Part shown: positions 1 to 10,484 of the stretch, piece by piece | Numbering within the stretch: the stretch's first letter is position 1 | How the letters are laid out: each line of letters opens with the position of its first letter | DNA from: Hyaloscypha bicolor E | Lineage: Eukaryota > Ascomycota > Leotiomycetes > Helotiales > Hyaloscyphaceae | Assembly (NCBI RefSeq): GCF_002865645.1 | Contig: NW_020194537.1 | Location: 131,671 to 195,670, forward strand | Reading direction: 5' to 3' | DNA length: 64,000 bases | Made by a program: the position numbers and the translations under genes | The notes under the pieces: model-generated | Told to the model about the DNA's origin: nothing | What the model saw: the letters and a program-made list of their open reading frames with translations, nothing else | Database searches by the model: none

Positions 1-327
1 TCCCGTACCCTTCCCTGCCGGTGAGTATTGTGTTTCTTTGGCCGTTTTCAACAGGCTGTGCCTTAATCTGCTTCTGTGCCTTGTAAATGTTGGTTGGAAA
101 GCTCGATATTAACGCTCAGCCCCTTTCGCAATTCGACACTATGCAGAAAGCCCACATCAATTAATTCTGCGTCTTCCCTGAAATGAAGAAGAAAAGAGAG
201 AGATGTTTACGGTGCCACTCAGAGGCAAAAGAGTCTTCTCTCCGCTATTGATATCTTCTAATCTTTAAGTCTTTCTCATTCTTAACTTCAACCACTCCAA
301 AACGTTCGCTAATAATAACTCGCCAGA
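1..327. other. Upstream region of the small secreted protein gene
   Basis: No gene is recognised here. The stretch just upstream of the ATG at 328 is pyrimidine- and A-rich and plausibly holds the promoter and leader of the small secreted protein. No clear TATA box was identified. Confidence 0.3.
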
Positions 328-678
328 ATGCGCCCCTCCATCACCACCTCGCTCTCCCTCGTCTTGCTCTCAAGCAGCCTCACCATTGCAAGCGCTAGCC
401 CGAACCTGCAACGAGGCCCGTTCCGTAAGGTTCCACCATGTGTCTGCTGCGGCAGCTGGGGCGGTCGAGATGCTCTCATATGTCTTTGAAAATAGTGTTT
501 CGTCTAAGGTGCTGGCCTTTGTTACTTTCAGCTTGCTTATGATACTCACGAAATCTGGACGCACTGCTCGTCCTGTTCAATTCAAGGACCGATCACAACT
601 AACGACTTTGGCGTAAGTTGGTATCCAAACACTTGTGGTTCGTCTTGCCTTTTCCCCGAGCAGAAGGTAGCGTGCTAA
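328..678 (+). CDS. Small secreted cysteine-rich protein (effector-like), 2 exons
   Basis: My gene model has exons 328-424 and 509-678, with the intron running from GTAAGG to TCTAAG, and gives 88 residues. The N terminus has a charged start and then a Leu/Ser/Ala-rich hydrophobic stretch (about residues 4-24) that looks like a signal peptide. The mature part has six Cys (about residues 37, 52, 55, 75, 79 and the last residue, 88), including CSSC and CGSSC pairs. This is the layout of fungal apoplastic small secreted proteins. If the intron is not removed, the first frame stops after about 50 codons, so the splice matters. No named family was recognised. Function is unknown; an effector, antimicrobial or surface role is inference only. 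Confidence 0.6.
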
Positions 679-1396
679 CAGATGTTATATAGATAAACTT
701 ACCCCTTGGTAGAGAGCCAGAAGTTTTCACGAAAGGTAGCCGACGGCGGGGACGTGGTAAATGGAGGTCAAACACAATTGACTTTAATTCATGTTTGTAC
801 TAGCTGTTCCGCCTGAAAATGTCACCTTATCTCAATTTCATCAACACACAAAGATAGCCAATTTACTTCTCCTGAATCAAATTCAAGGACAGTAACTTAG
901 TTGCTAATAGGGAGGAGTCTCCCAGCCCAGCCAAAGTTCATGGTCAAGCCTCGAGGTAAGGAGGCTCTTATTATACGGGAGGTACATACCGGCTACCGGT
1001 CAGTCACCGGTGAGTGCCGCATTTCACCATGTTTTCTATATCCGGCATCCTTGTCTCGCCGAATTTCCGGTTTGGGGCAATGCCGTCGTTCACTAATCAG
1101 TATTCTCTCGCCCCTGATACGGCCGAACTTTCGTAAGTGCGAATATTTGGCGCTGGGAAACGTACGACGGCGCACTGCTTATTATATCAGAAAGTTCTCG
1201 TGATCATGGCCTTTTCCTAGGTCCCTCCGTTGAGACAATGTTCCACGTATCGTGCTTAGAAATCTAAATCACGTGAACAGAATTTATACCTATCCATGCT
1301 TCACTCACCATACGTCAAGGCTCTTTAAATTGTCTCAAGCTATGAATCTCCGAAGTTATCAAAGGAACATAGGAATTTTATTCTGTTCGGTTCATC
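679..1396. other. Intergenic stretch, no gene seen
   Basis: About 700 bases between the small secreted protein and the transcription factor. Open frames here are short and lack protein-like character. A small palindromic cluster of ACCGG motifs lies near 990-1012. Confidence 0.4.
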
Positions 1397-3385
1397 ATGC
1401 CTCGAAAAGATGACATATTCAGACGGAATCCTGGATCCGAGGAAGCAAGATCTGAGACTCAGCCTCAGTAAGTCCATCTCCATGTACTTTCTGTCTTCAT
1501 ACTCTCGAATAAGATGCAAAGCTGCCAAATACAATTAACTTGGTTTAACACAAACACGTATTCGCAGTTCTTCTGATGATAAACCCAGCGGCAAAATGAC
1601 AGTTACAGATCTTCCTGAGCGACCTCCACCATTTGAATTTATAACTCTGACGGAAATGCCTGCAGCTCAGAAGAGCGATTTCTCATATCTAGTTCGCTCC
1701 CATGCTATGCAGGCAGTTGTCCACGAGAGAAGGAACCCGAGGTTGAAAAAAGCAATATCCGCGTCGCAAAGGACCGCAGAAACTGAAACCAAGACTTCTA
1801 AAGAGCTCTCTGGAAAGTTCAAACTGAATACTTGGAAAATGAAGAAGCAGCGGAAGAACAACCCAGTTCATGAAACTGTGGAACAAGTATTTGAGAATGC
1901 CGGAGATGATGCCGCGAAATTCACACAGGTGAGCACATCCAGCCAGACCTCATACAAATTCTCAATAGCCACGACTAGACAGGCATCAATGCTTCATTAC
2001 ATGCTTATGGAGGATTACCGATATCCACATCCAGCAGTCGTACACAACAACTACTCTATCATTGTATGCACTTCCTCTTTAGTTGTCACATCCACTTTAA
2101 CAACACTCGCGCAGACAACACGGGCTTCATCGCGAACGCGTTTGCAATCAACTACGATGATACTTGGAAGCCTTTCAGCGCTACAGACCCAGCACTGCTG
2201 CATGCAACTCTATGTTTGGTGGCCCAGCACGAAGATCTTGTGCGCGGAGTGGAAGACTCCTCCGAGAATTTGTTCCACAAAGGAGAAGTGATGAGGCTCA
2301 TGAGTGGTCGGCTGCTCGACGAAACATACAAAGTCACGGATGCAGATATCACATCCGTAGCACTTCTGGTCATCTTGGAAGTAAGATTAACCTGCCATGG
2401 CCTGGATCGTATGCTAAAGTAGTAATATCAGGCTATCAATGGATCATTCGAGGCGGCAACAGCACATAAGATCGGCCTCGCTAAGATGGTCAACGTCTAT
2501 GGCGGAATCTGGAGCCTTGAGCAGAACCCGGTGGTACGCGTCTTATCGTGGTAAGTAAATACACTTCAAAGGCAGACGAAGTGGCTAACAAAGTTCCAAA
2601 GGTCGGACATTGCTTACTCAACGCGATTCGGTACTCCGCCCGAATATCCATGCCTAGTATCCAATCTAGACATCTATGCCGAATTCTTTCCCCAAGATCA
2701 GCGGCAGTTTCCCCTCGACGATCAAGCCCTTCAACTCCGACATAAACTCCGACAAATATCCTACATGGTCTCACTCCCGAACATAACACCCTATCAAAAG
2801 CACGCCGCCACATCCACGGCTACCAATACAGAGTATCTAATTCTCTCCACCGCGACCACTCTCGCTCCCGAGACTACGCAACAATCAATTCTCTCCCAAG
2901 CATTCACACTAGCCTCCCTCGTCTACCTCCACCTCACCTTCCGCCTCCTCCCATCCTTCCCCAACCCTTCAAAACTCCACCTCCGCCTCGCCTCCAAAAT
3001 CCTCTCTCTTATCTCCTCGCTCTCGCCTTCAGATTTTTCTTCCCCAGAAGCCCTCGATTTGCTCCTCTGGCTTATGTTCATCTGCTCCGCCGCCTCCAGC
3101 TCTGTTTATCCGCCTCATCAAAAGGCACAGAGCGGAAGCGAATTAGAAAGAGGTACAGGTTTTCAGGTTCAGGATGCCGTGGCTTTGGTGTGGAAGATGC
3201 ATCCTCAGATCGTGGTCCAGAGTAAGGCACAGGTGAGAGCGAGGTTGAGGAGTGTGGTTTGGAGGGAGGGCGTTTGTGATGTGCTGCATGATGGGATTTG
3301 GGGGGTTGTGGAGAGTATAAGGGGTGGGAATGTGGCCCGAACGTCAGGAAAGTTGGAGTATAAAGATACGATTTCTCTAGAATGA
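1397..3385 (+). CDS. Fungal-specific transcription factor domain protein
   Basis: Five exons fit without stops (1397-1467, 1568-1928, 1979-2380, 2432-2550, 2602-3385), giving about 578 residues. The N-terminal part carries a conserved patch, VRSHAMQAVVHERR, typical of a large group of fungal regulators, followed by a Lys/Arg-rich basic stretch. The middle and C-terminal parts read as the helical fungal transcription-factor regulatory domain (Fungal_trans_2-like), including a WSDIAYSTRFG block split by an intron. No Cys6 zinc cluster is present in the modelled N terminus, so DNA binding is not demonstrated; it may act as a co-regulator. The target pathway is unknown. It is transcribed away from the small secreted protein gene. 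Confidence 0.8.
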
Positions 3386-4792
3386 GCACGCAAGTTCTAG
3401 AAATTTGAAAATTGGAATTAATCAGGAAGGCAAGCTTCGTGGGTAGCAAAATTCAAGTCTCAGGGGTTCACATGCCTAACGAGGCAAGCGAGGAAAGCCC
3501 GCCCCTTCATTGCTTTTCCATGAAGGTTCATAGCGCCAACGACTCACACAAAGCCTTTGTGCTCAATGTAAGTTTTTGAGATACATCCTTGTCCCGAGAT
3601 CATACTTCTTTGTGTTTTAAACTCTTTTCACGAGTAAGGTGTCAATGTCAAGGGCGAGAATGGGATTGGTTCACATAAGGAAAAGTGGAGCCGTCCCCAA
3701 TGCTATGTGTAAGAGGTAAGACTGTGTTTAAGTCTTAAACAATGCCATAACACTTAGACCCTAATCGCTTAGTCTTGCGATTCTGTCTCGAAATATTGGA
3801 CCTGGCGGCGCCCTTAATTGAGTTTGAGACCTCGCCTAGGCGAACATGACCCACAATCCCAACTGGAGGGTTGTTGGACGGAAGTGAGGTGAAGCTGGTG
3901 ACACTGCTTCTCAAAACCCAAACAGCGGCTCAGAAACTTCAGGCCTTAATAATGACAAAGAATACAACTAACAGTAATGGCCAGGGCACTGCTGACCCAG
4001 GCATCTTGGCACGGTAGCTTATTTAAAATAAAAGTTCCCACAGTAGATCTCGGAATGGAACAAAAGTATCCAAACAAAAGACTGAGGAGAGTGTTTGACT
4101 TCCTCAACAGACTCGAATAATGCCACCATTGGGCGTTCAGGTTCAGAACGAAATTTTGGGTTTCAAATGGAAAAATAATTCATTAGTAGAGTTTCAGGGT
4201 TTCAAACCCACTGCCAGTAAGGAACTCCATGCATGCCGACAAAATCGTTCGTCGGGGGAAGGGTATAAGCCTCCCGCTGCTGTGCTTCTGTCATAATTGT
4301 GTCCACGTTGTTAATCTCGTGTAAAAAATATATATAGAAAAACTATCAACAAGGACAGATACCTCGTTGGATTTGTAGCTCTTGAACACCCGCACCTAGG
4401 ACCAACATGATCGGGAGCATGCTTATTCTTGAAGATGTCATATGTACGGTTCGGAAAATACTAGCACCGTTATATCCGCGACGAGATAAACCATCCAGTT
4501 TACAATCGCGATGCAATTCATTCCGTTTGCGGTCGCAAGCTAAAGGTCCTTCGTTCGCGATTACCTAGCTGCTTCCGATAGAATGTCGCTAAAATATGGG
4601 GGCTAGATAATTTCCAAGCCACTGGCAATGTATTAGATATTCGAGGTGCACGGTGCAGGTTCGGTTTTGCGAGGTTTTGGAATATGAAATGTTCGCAGAA
4701 TTTGCAAGTTTCCGGGATCGAAGAAAAGGGGTATCTCGCCTAATTTCAGCCATAACACTTCGAGAATACAGCCCACCCTAGACATTTTGAGA
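3386..4792. other. Intergenic stretch, no gene seen
   Basis: About 1.4 kb between the transcription factor and the 3' end of the Tdp1 gene. It contains only short frames with no recognisable domain, and an AT-rich tract near 4320-4345. I see no tRNA, repeat or intact mobile element. Confidence 0.4.
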
Positions 4793-7271
4793 CTAGGTTC
4801 CTCGGTAGTCTTCCTGCCAGTTCTGAACCCACCTCGGATCTGCCGATTCATTAGCAAATGTGCGTGCTGAATGTCCAGACAGAACTGCAGAATCACTCTT
4901 CGGAGTGGTGCTGCAAGCTTTCGAGAAACCCCGAGAACTCAATCCAGCCCCGGAACTCCCAATTAAAGAGAACACAACGTCGGGGTGGGAATAAAACGTA
5001 CCGTTCCATGGTCTATCTTTGGGTAGACTGTACCGCTTTCCAGTCTGGACATAAGGAACGATACCACTCTGCCAACCTTCAGTGCCCGGCTCTAGCAAAC
5101 CTTCCATCAGGTGGCCAGGAATCACCACGCCACACTCAAAGTTGCTCAGCTTGATAAGCTTCGTATTGCAGGTCGCCTCGGTTGCTTTCTTGTCTTGCTC
5201 GAGTGCACCCCATGCGGACTGGGACAAGTTTGCAGAACCTATGTAGACAAAATACGGCAGAGCCTTTGAGTCTCGGGGATTGTATGCCATAATGAACTTC
5301 TGGTGATATAGCCGCCCGGTATCTTTCGATTCATAGTGGTGGAAGATGTTCTTGATTCCATCTGGAGCATTGTCCCACGGACGTGTGGCGCACCCAATAT
5401 TGCTAGCTGCGTTTTGAGCGGACTCGTGTGCCTTCTTGACCTATTCCCAAGAAATCGGAGTCAGCATGATTCTTTCGGGTATTTTCGGAAATAGAATGTT
5501 CCAGCAGTTGTTGGACATTGCTAGTAGAATGTCCCTAGAGCTGTTGGGCATTGCTAAGAGAGGAATTGATACTCCGAGAACTTGGGACTTACATCCCCAA
5601 CACTTGGGTAGAACAATTTCAAGTCTGGGACGGCACAGCCCTCATCAGCGACTTTAATCGTTCCCTTTCCCAGAGCACAATCATTGAAGCCACTGAGCCA
5701 CTTGGCGGATAGTTTGCCGATGCTTGCTGCGCATATTTCGAGTCTCAAATCCCCGCTCTCTTTTTGAGGCAGTTTCAGGTTGAGATCTTGGATGACGCGT
5801 CTGAGACGAAGAAGGCCATGCTTCTCTGCCTTGATACCAGCACATACACCGGGAGCGGAAGTGACAAGATGCACCTTGACTGCGGAATAGTCATACATTC
5901 CTCGAATGGAGTCGAGGAAAGCATTGGGTGTACTCAGAGCTTGCAGATGTGCCAAGAGGCCCGCCTCGAACGAGGAGGGCTCGGATTTGGCTCGCGAGGA
6001 AAGCTTTGGCAGGTCATGCATGTACCAGTGGTTATCGCCTAGAACAGTATCGATATCCATCATGTTGCATGAAGTCACGACAAGTCTCAGGAAACTGGAG
6101 TATACGAGGAGAAGTATTTTTGAGTGCGAACAGCCGGGAGACCACGCGTAGAAGGCATGGTAGTTCTTTCCGTACCGCTGGCCAGAAAGCTGGTGGAGAG
6201 TGGGGAGGATGCTTTGCAGCTGCTTGTTCGATAGTTTGTCTTTATCTTTGAAGGATATGCCGGCCTGGTGACATGCTTCTTGAACCATCGGATCTAGGAA
6301 CACCGAGAAGTCAGTGATAAAAATTTGGACTATCTCAGGCGCAAACAAAGCATGTGGGGAATAACAGGGTGGAAATAAAAGATAGAAGAGCCAAATTTCT
6401 TACCCATGTTTACGTCTCGGCCAATGTATATCTACAAGGTTGATGTCAGTTGGAATGAGCCTGGTAGTATGTGGGAGGAAGCCACTTACAGGCACTGCAT
6501 CAGAAGAATGCGAAAGAGGAAAATGACCATAGAACTCCTCCTCGCTGATAAAGAAGGAGAACACACAGGCCGACACGAGATGCTGCTTATGAATCACGTC
6601 TTCTAGATTGACGCAATTTTTAGTCTTTGTCCGACCTGGCGTACGGGTGATGCGAAGGGCGCCATTTGAGTAGGCAATCTTGACTTTTGATGGAGCCGCT
6701 GAAGGGAGGGAAGCTGGCGCATGCTATCAGCTTTGGTAGAGCTTTATCAGCCAGCGGTGAACTTACACCCAGTGGCAACTTTCCGTCTCAATGGAGGGGG
6801 GGAAATCTCTTTAGTTGCAGCTAAGCTTCTCTTCGGAGCCTTTGCCCCTGCCGCCGAGCCTGGACCGGACGGCCAAGTCGCTGCTTTACTGGTATCGTCC
6901 AGCACAGCCTCGCTTTCATTGTCTTGTGCTTTTGCGAGAGCGGTCGACCTTGAAGATCTGGTGCTGGGTATGTTCATGGAGAGAGAAGCGGAGGATGTGC
7001 GCTTTACGCTGTATGGCCGTAGCTCCTCTTCCGCCTTGCGTTTCATTCTCGCACTCCTCTCACGGAGCTGATCATCAACGGGTGTAGAAGAGTTTACCCT
7101 AGTCTCGACCTTGGAAAGTCGAATGGCTTCCTGGAGCTGCGCATCTTCATCGATTTGACCTGCTTGTTCCAACAAAGACGCCACGAGCCCACGTCTGTGA
7201 TGTGGGTTAGTTATGTGCTCGCTTGATTCAGGGCAAGTTGAATAAAAATCTTACTCAAGATCTTCATCCAT
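4793..7271 (-). CDS. Tyrosyl-DNA phosphodiesterase 1 (Tdp1)
   Basis: This enzyme hydrolyses 3'-phosphotyrosyl bonds left by stalled topoisomerase I and acts in the nucleus. About six exons run from the ATG at 7271 to the TAG at 4793. The acidic N terminus contains a ubiquitin-interacting-motif-like helix (DEDAQLQEAIRLSK). The phospholipase D fold follows with both catalytic motifs: HSKILLL (first His-Lys) near 6105-6125, and HQKFIMAY plus GSANLSQSAWG (second His-Lys and downstream block) near 5210-5310. A short exon encodes YIGRDVNM. The splice joins keep the frame open. The overall size, about 600 residues, is normal for the family. The direct neighbours are unrelated. Confidence 0.88.
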
Positions 7272-8280
7272 CTCTACGGGGGACCAGAAGTCGGTCAAGT
7301 GGAGAGCGATGTTGAAATGTTGTCTACTTTGCTTCGGTCGCAAACGCGTCAAGGAAGGGAGGACGTCGTGCCACAAAAGTTTAGTGTCACCAGGTCACGT
7401 GGGGTTTCAGAGGACGCTAACCAATTCTGTCTGAAGACAGAGAAACATCGGGCGAAATGATTTTTAATTTTTTCCATATGGGCACATGGCCAACAGTTGG
7501 ATCAAATCTTCTTAGGGGGCTTTGAGTACGTTCCTTTTCTCTTCATTCAAAATCTTTTTGCTCTACCTATATTCCCTTTCCGTTGCCCCTTACAAACGAG
7601 CTCGCTTAAAACTGAGGGCAAATAGGGGAGCTCGGGGTTCCTAGATTCATACCCGATTAAATAGCAGAGTTTCAATCTGATATGCTAAATTGCTAGACTT
7701 GTAGGCAAGCCACTCCTTTTCGTACACAGTAATTGGAGCCTCTCTGGTACATTATTAATAGAGCTCAATTTACGTCCGTTGTGGAGACCTTCCTATCTCC
7801 GAAAAAGCTGCCCGTGCACGCAATTTCCTCATGCATTTTCCCAATGCGGGAATTAAATACACATCTCGTTTTTACGAGTTCTCGTTTCATATCTTTCGCA
7901 ATAACATTTGTTGTCTCAAGTGACCCTTTCCGTACGATTGACGCGGCTACAACTGATTTGCTTATGAAGCTGCCTCAATCGAAGGCATTCTCTGGTAGCC
8001 ATGACTGCAATTCCGCTGGGCATTCCCTATCAGCCAAGGCGTTCTTCACTTACGAGTACATTTGGTTTGTCAGATTACGTCCAATATCGCCGATAAACAC
8101 AATGATACTCAAAAAGATTCTCTTTTGTTTACAAATGACGTTGAGCGGTGTGGAGGTTCTGCCGTGAGTGAAGTGTACTTCTACCCGTTCCTTCGTTTTG
8201 GATCATTTCGAGCAGCTTTACATCCCCGGCGTTCTCTGTCTTCTTCAACCTTCTCCCGATCAACGTTACACTTACTTTCA
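7272..8280. other. Divergent intergenic region, Tdp1 / MFS transporter
   Basis: About 1 kb between divergently transcribed genes, so it should hold both promoters. Frames here (for example near 7733-8167) lack domain content. No defined element was recognised beyond pyrimidine-rich tracts before the ATG at 8281. Confidence 0.4.
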
Positions 8281-10030
8281 ATGAAGTCTATTCCCGTCTC
8301 ATCAGCACCAACAATGTCAACGATGAGCAACATACCCCAGCTTGAACTCCAGGAAGGCCACACATCAGGACCCTACGTCTCGCCGGACGGCGAGAAAGGA
8401 TCGACAATTCCAGATTCAATACAAGGACCTGTGAGAACTGTGACCGGACTCAAATGGGTCATCATTTGCGCCGGCTTCTACTTCTCTGGCTTTCTTTACG
8501 GACTAGATAACACCATAGCAGCAGATATCCAGTCTGCTGTAATCGAATCCTTTGGTGATATCTCAAAACTTGCCTGGCTTGGCAGTGGATTTCCACTAGG
8601 GTCTATCGCTACCATCTTGACACTGTGAGTTGTCTATTCCCTGCTTTGAGTCTAGTACTGATGATTCGCACAGTGGCAAAGCATATGGTATCTTCAACGT
8701 CAAATGGCTTCACATTAGCAGCGTCACGGTGTTTGCCATCGGGAGCGCCATTTGCGGTGCAGCTCCAACTATGGATGCCCTCATCGTCGGCAGAGTGATT
8801 GCTGGAATTGGAGGCGGAGGATTGTACCTTGGAAATCTCAACCTCATTACCCTCAACACCTCACTTAAGGAACGGTCTGTCTATATGGGTGGTGTCGGCA
8901 TCGTGTGGGGAGCGGGGACCATTCTCGGGCCTGTGGTCGGCGGATCATTTGCAGACAGCGGAGCAACTTGGAGGTGGAGTTTCTACATTAACCTCGTCAT
9001 TTTCGCTCTCATGATCCCAGCCATGATCCTCATCCCTAGCTACCAGCCACAACCAGGAGTCCCAACCTTCACCAAGTTCAAGCAGCTCGACTGGATCGGA
9101 GCCCTCCTTAACGCAGGACTCTACGTCTCATTCATTCTTGCACTAACGTTCGGCGGTACAACCTGGGCATGGGGAGGCGGCCGCACAATCGGGACCTTCG
9201 TTGCCTGCTTCATCATCCTCATCCTCTTCTCCCTTCAACAATACTTCTCCATCCTCACCACGCCTACCAATCGACTCTTCCCCCTCGACTTCCTCAAATC
9301 CCGCACCATGATCCTCCTCTATATCGCATCCGCAGCTGCAGGAGCTGCCCTGTTCGTCCCCGTCTACTTTATCCCGCTGTATTTTCAATTCTCGCGCGGT
9401 GATTCAGGCCTCCAAGCCGCCGTCCGTCTTCTCCCATTCATCTGCGTGGACATCACGTTCATCATGGGCCAAGGGATTCTCATGCCTCTGGTACAATATT
9501 ACTTTCCCTTTTATGTCGTCTCCGGGGTCTTCGCGGTTATTGGAGGAGCGCTGATGTACACCGTCACCTCCGCGACTTCAACCTCCGCCATCTACGGCTT
9601 CACGGTCTTGATCGCAATTGGTGCTGGAATCGGAAGTCAGGCAGCATACAGCATAACACCTGTCAAAGTCCATTCAAGCAAAATCTCAGACTCCATTGGG
9701 TTTATCAACGTCGCTCAGATTGGAGGTATCGTTCTGGCATTGTCGATTTCGGGTGCGGTGTTCCAGAACACAGCATTCGGGTCTTTGACGAAGATTTTGG
9801 CGGGAATGGGGTTTAGTGAGCAGGATGTCAGGAGTGCGATTGCGGGGTCACAGAGTGCGGTCTTTGAGAGTGTTAGTGAAGAGGTGAGGGGGAGCGTTAC
9901 TGAGGCTATTGTGCAGGCGATTGGCAAGACATATATGCTTGTAGTTGTTGCTGGAGCGGTCGCACTCGTGAGTGCCGTGTTGATGAAAAGGGAGAGACTA
10001 GTCATGGAGATGAATACTGGGGGTGCATGA
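8281..10030 (+). CDS. MFS multidrug/toxin-type efflux transporter
   Basis: Two exons, 8281-8624 and 8674-10030, with a 49-bp intron, encode about 566 residues. A hydrophilic N terminus precedes many hydrophobic helices. MFS landmarks are visible: YGLDNTIAADIQ in the first helix, a GRVIAGIGGGGLY motif in the helix 4 area, and GPVVGGSFAD in helix 5 (the drug:H+ antiporter motif C region). Length and helix number fit the 14-helix DHA2 group of fungal exporters. It acts at the plasma or a vesicle membrane. The substrate cannot be read from sequence. No biosynthetic gene lies directly next to it. Confidence 0.88.
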
Positions 10031-10085
10031 TTGCTAGTCTGGGTGCGGTTTGCTGGCATATTCCCTTGTTTGTACCCTTCCGAGT

Positions 10086-10142
10086 AGTGTGGGCTCTGAT
10101 AAAAATTTATTATCGATTATCGAGCCTATCGGAGCCCACACT
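10086..10142. repeat. 16-bp inverted repeat (hairpin) after the MFS gene
   Basis: Arms 10086-10101 and 10127-10142 are complementary at 15 of 16 positions and enclose an AT-rich 25-base loop. It sits about 56 bases after the MFS stop codon, so it could be a 3'-UTR hairpin or a remnant of a small inverted-repeat element. No flanking target duplication was found. Confidence 0.55.
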
Positions 10143-10484
10143 GCTTCTGAGCGTATTGTTCGGCGTTCGATAAGGGCGTTTTAGATCTCTTTCGTGTATA
10201 CCTCAACTTTTGTAAGACTACCTCAAATGTTTTGTCATCAATTGATATATCTTGTATGATAATATGTCATGTTTCGTGCGGCTGGGATATTACGCTCTGA
10301 ACTGGGCCCCAAAAATATTGCTTATAAGAAATATTCTCGATAAATAGAGGGGTTGACGTGAATAGGAGATGTCATAGAAGGCAAGAAGCGAAAAGGGTTC
10401 AAAGACAGAAGAAAATCTCAGATCCAAAGACTTACCACCATGCCATGATATTCGAAGACCCATCTCCGAACGGATATTCCTCGC

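Noticed and set aside
990..1015. Cluster of ACCGG inverted motifs considered as a regulatory site
   Set aside because: Short palindromes of this size occur by chance, and no gene with fitting spacing was tied to it.
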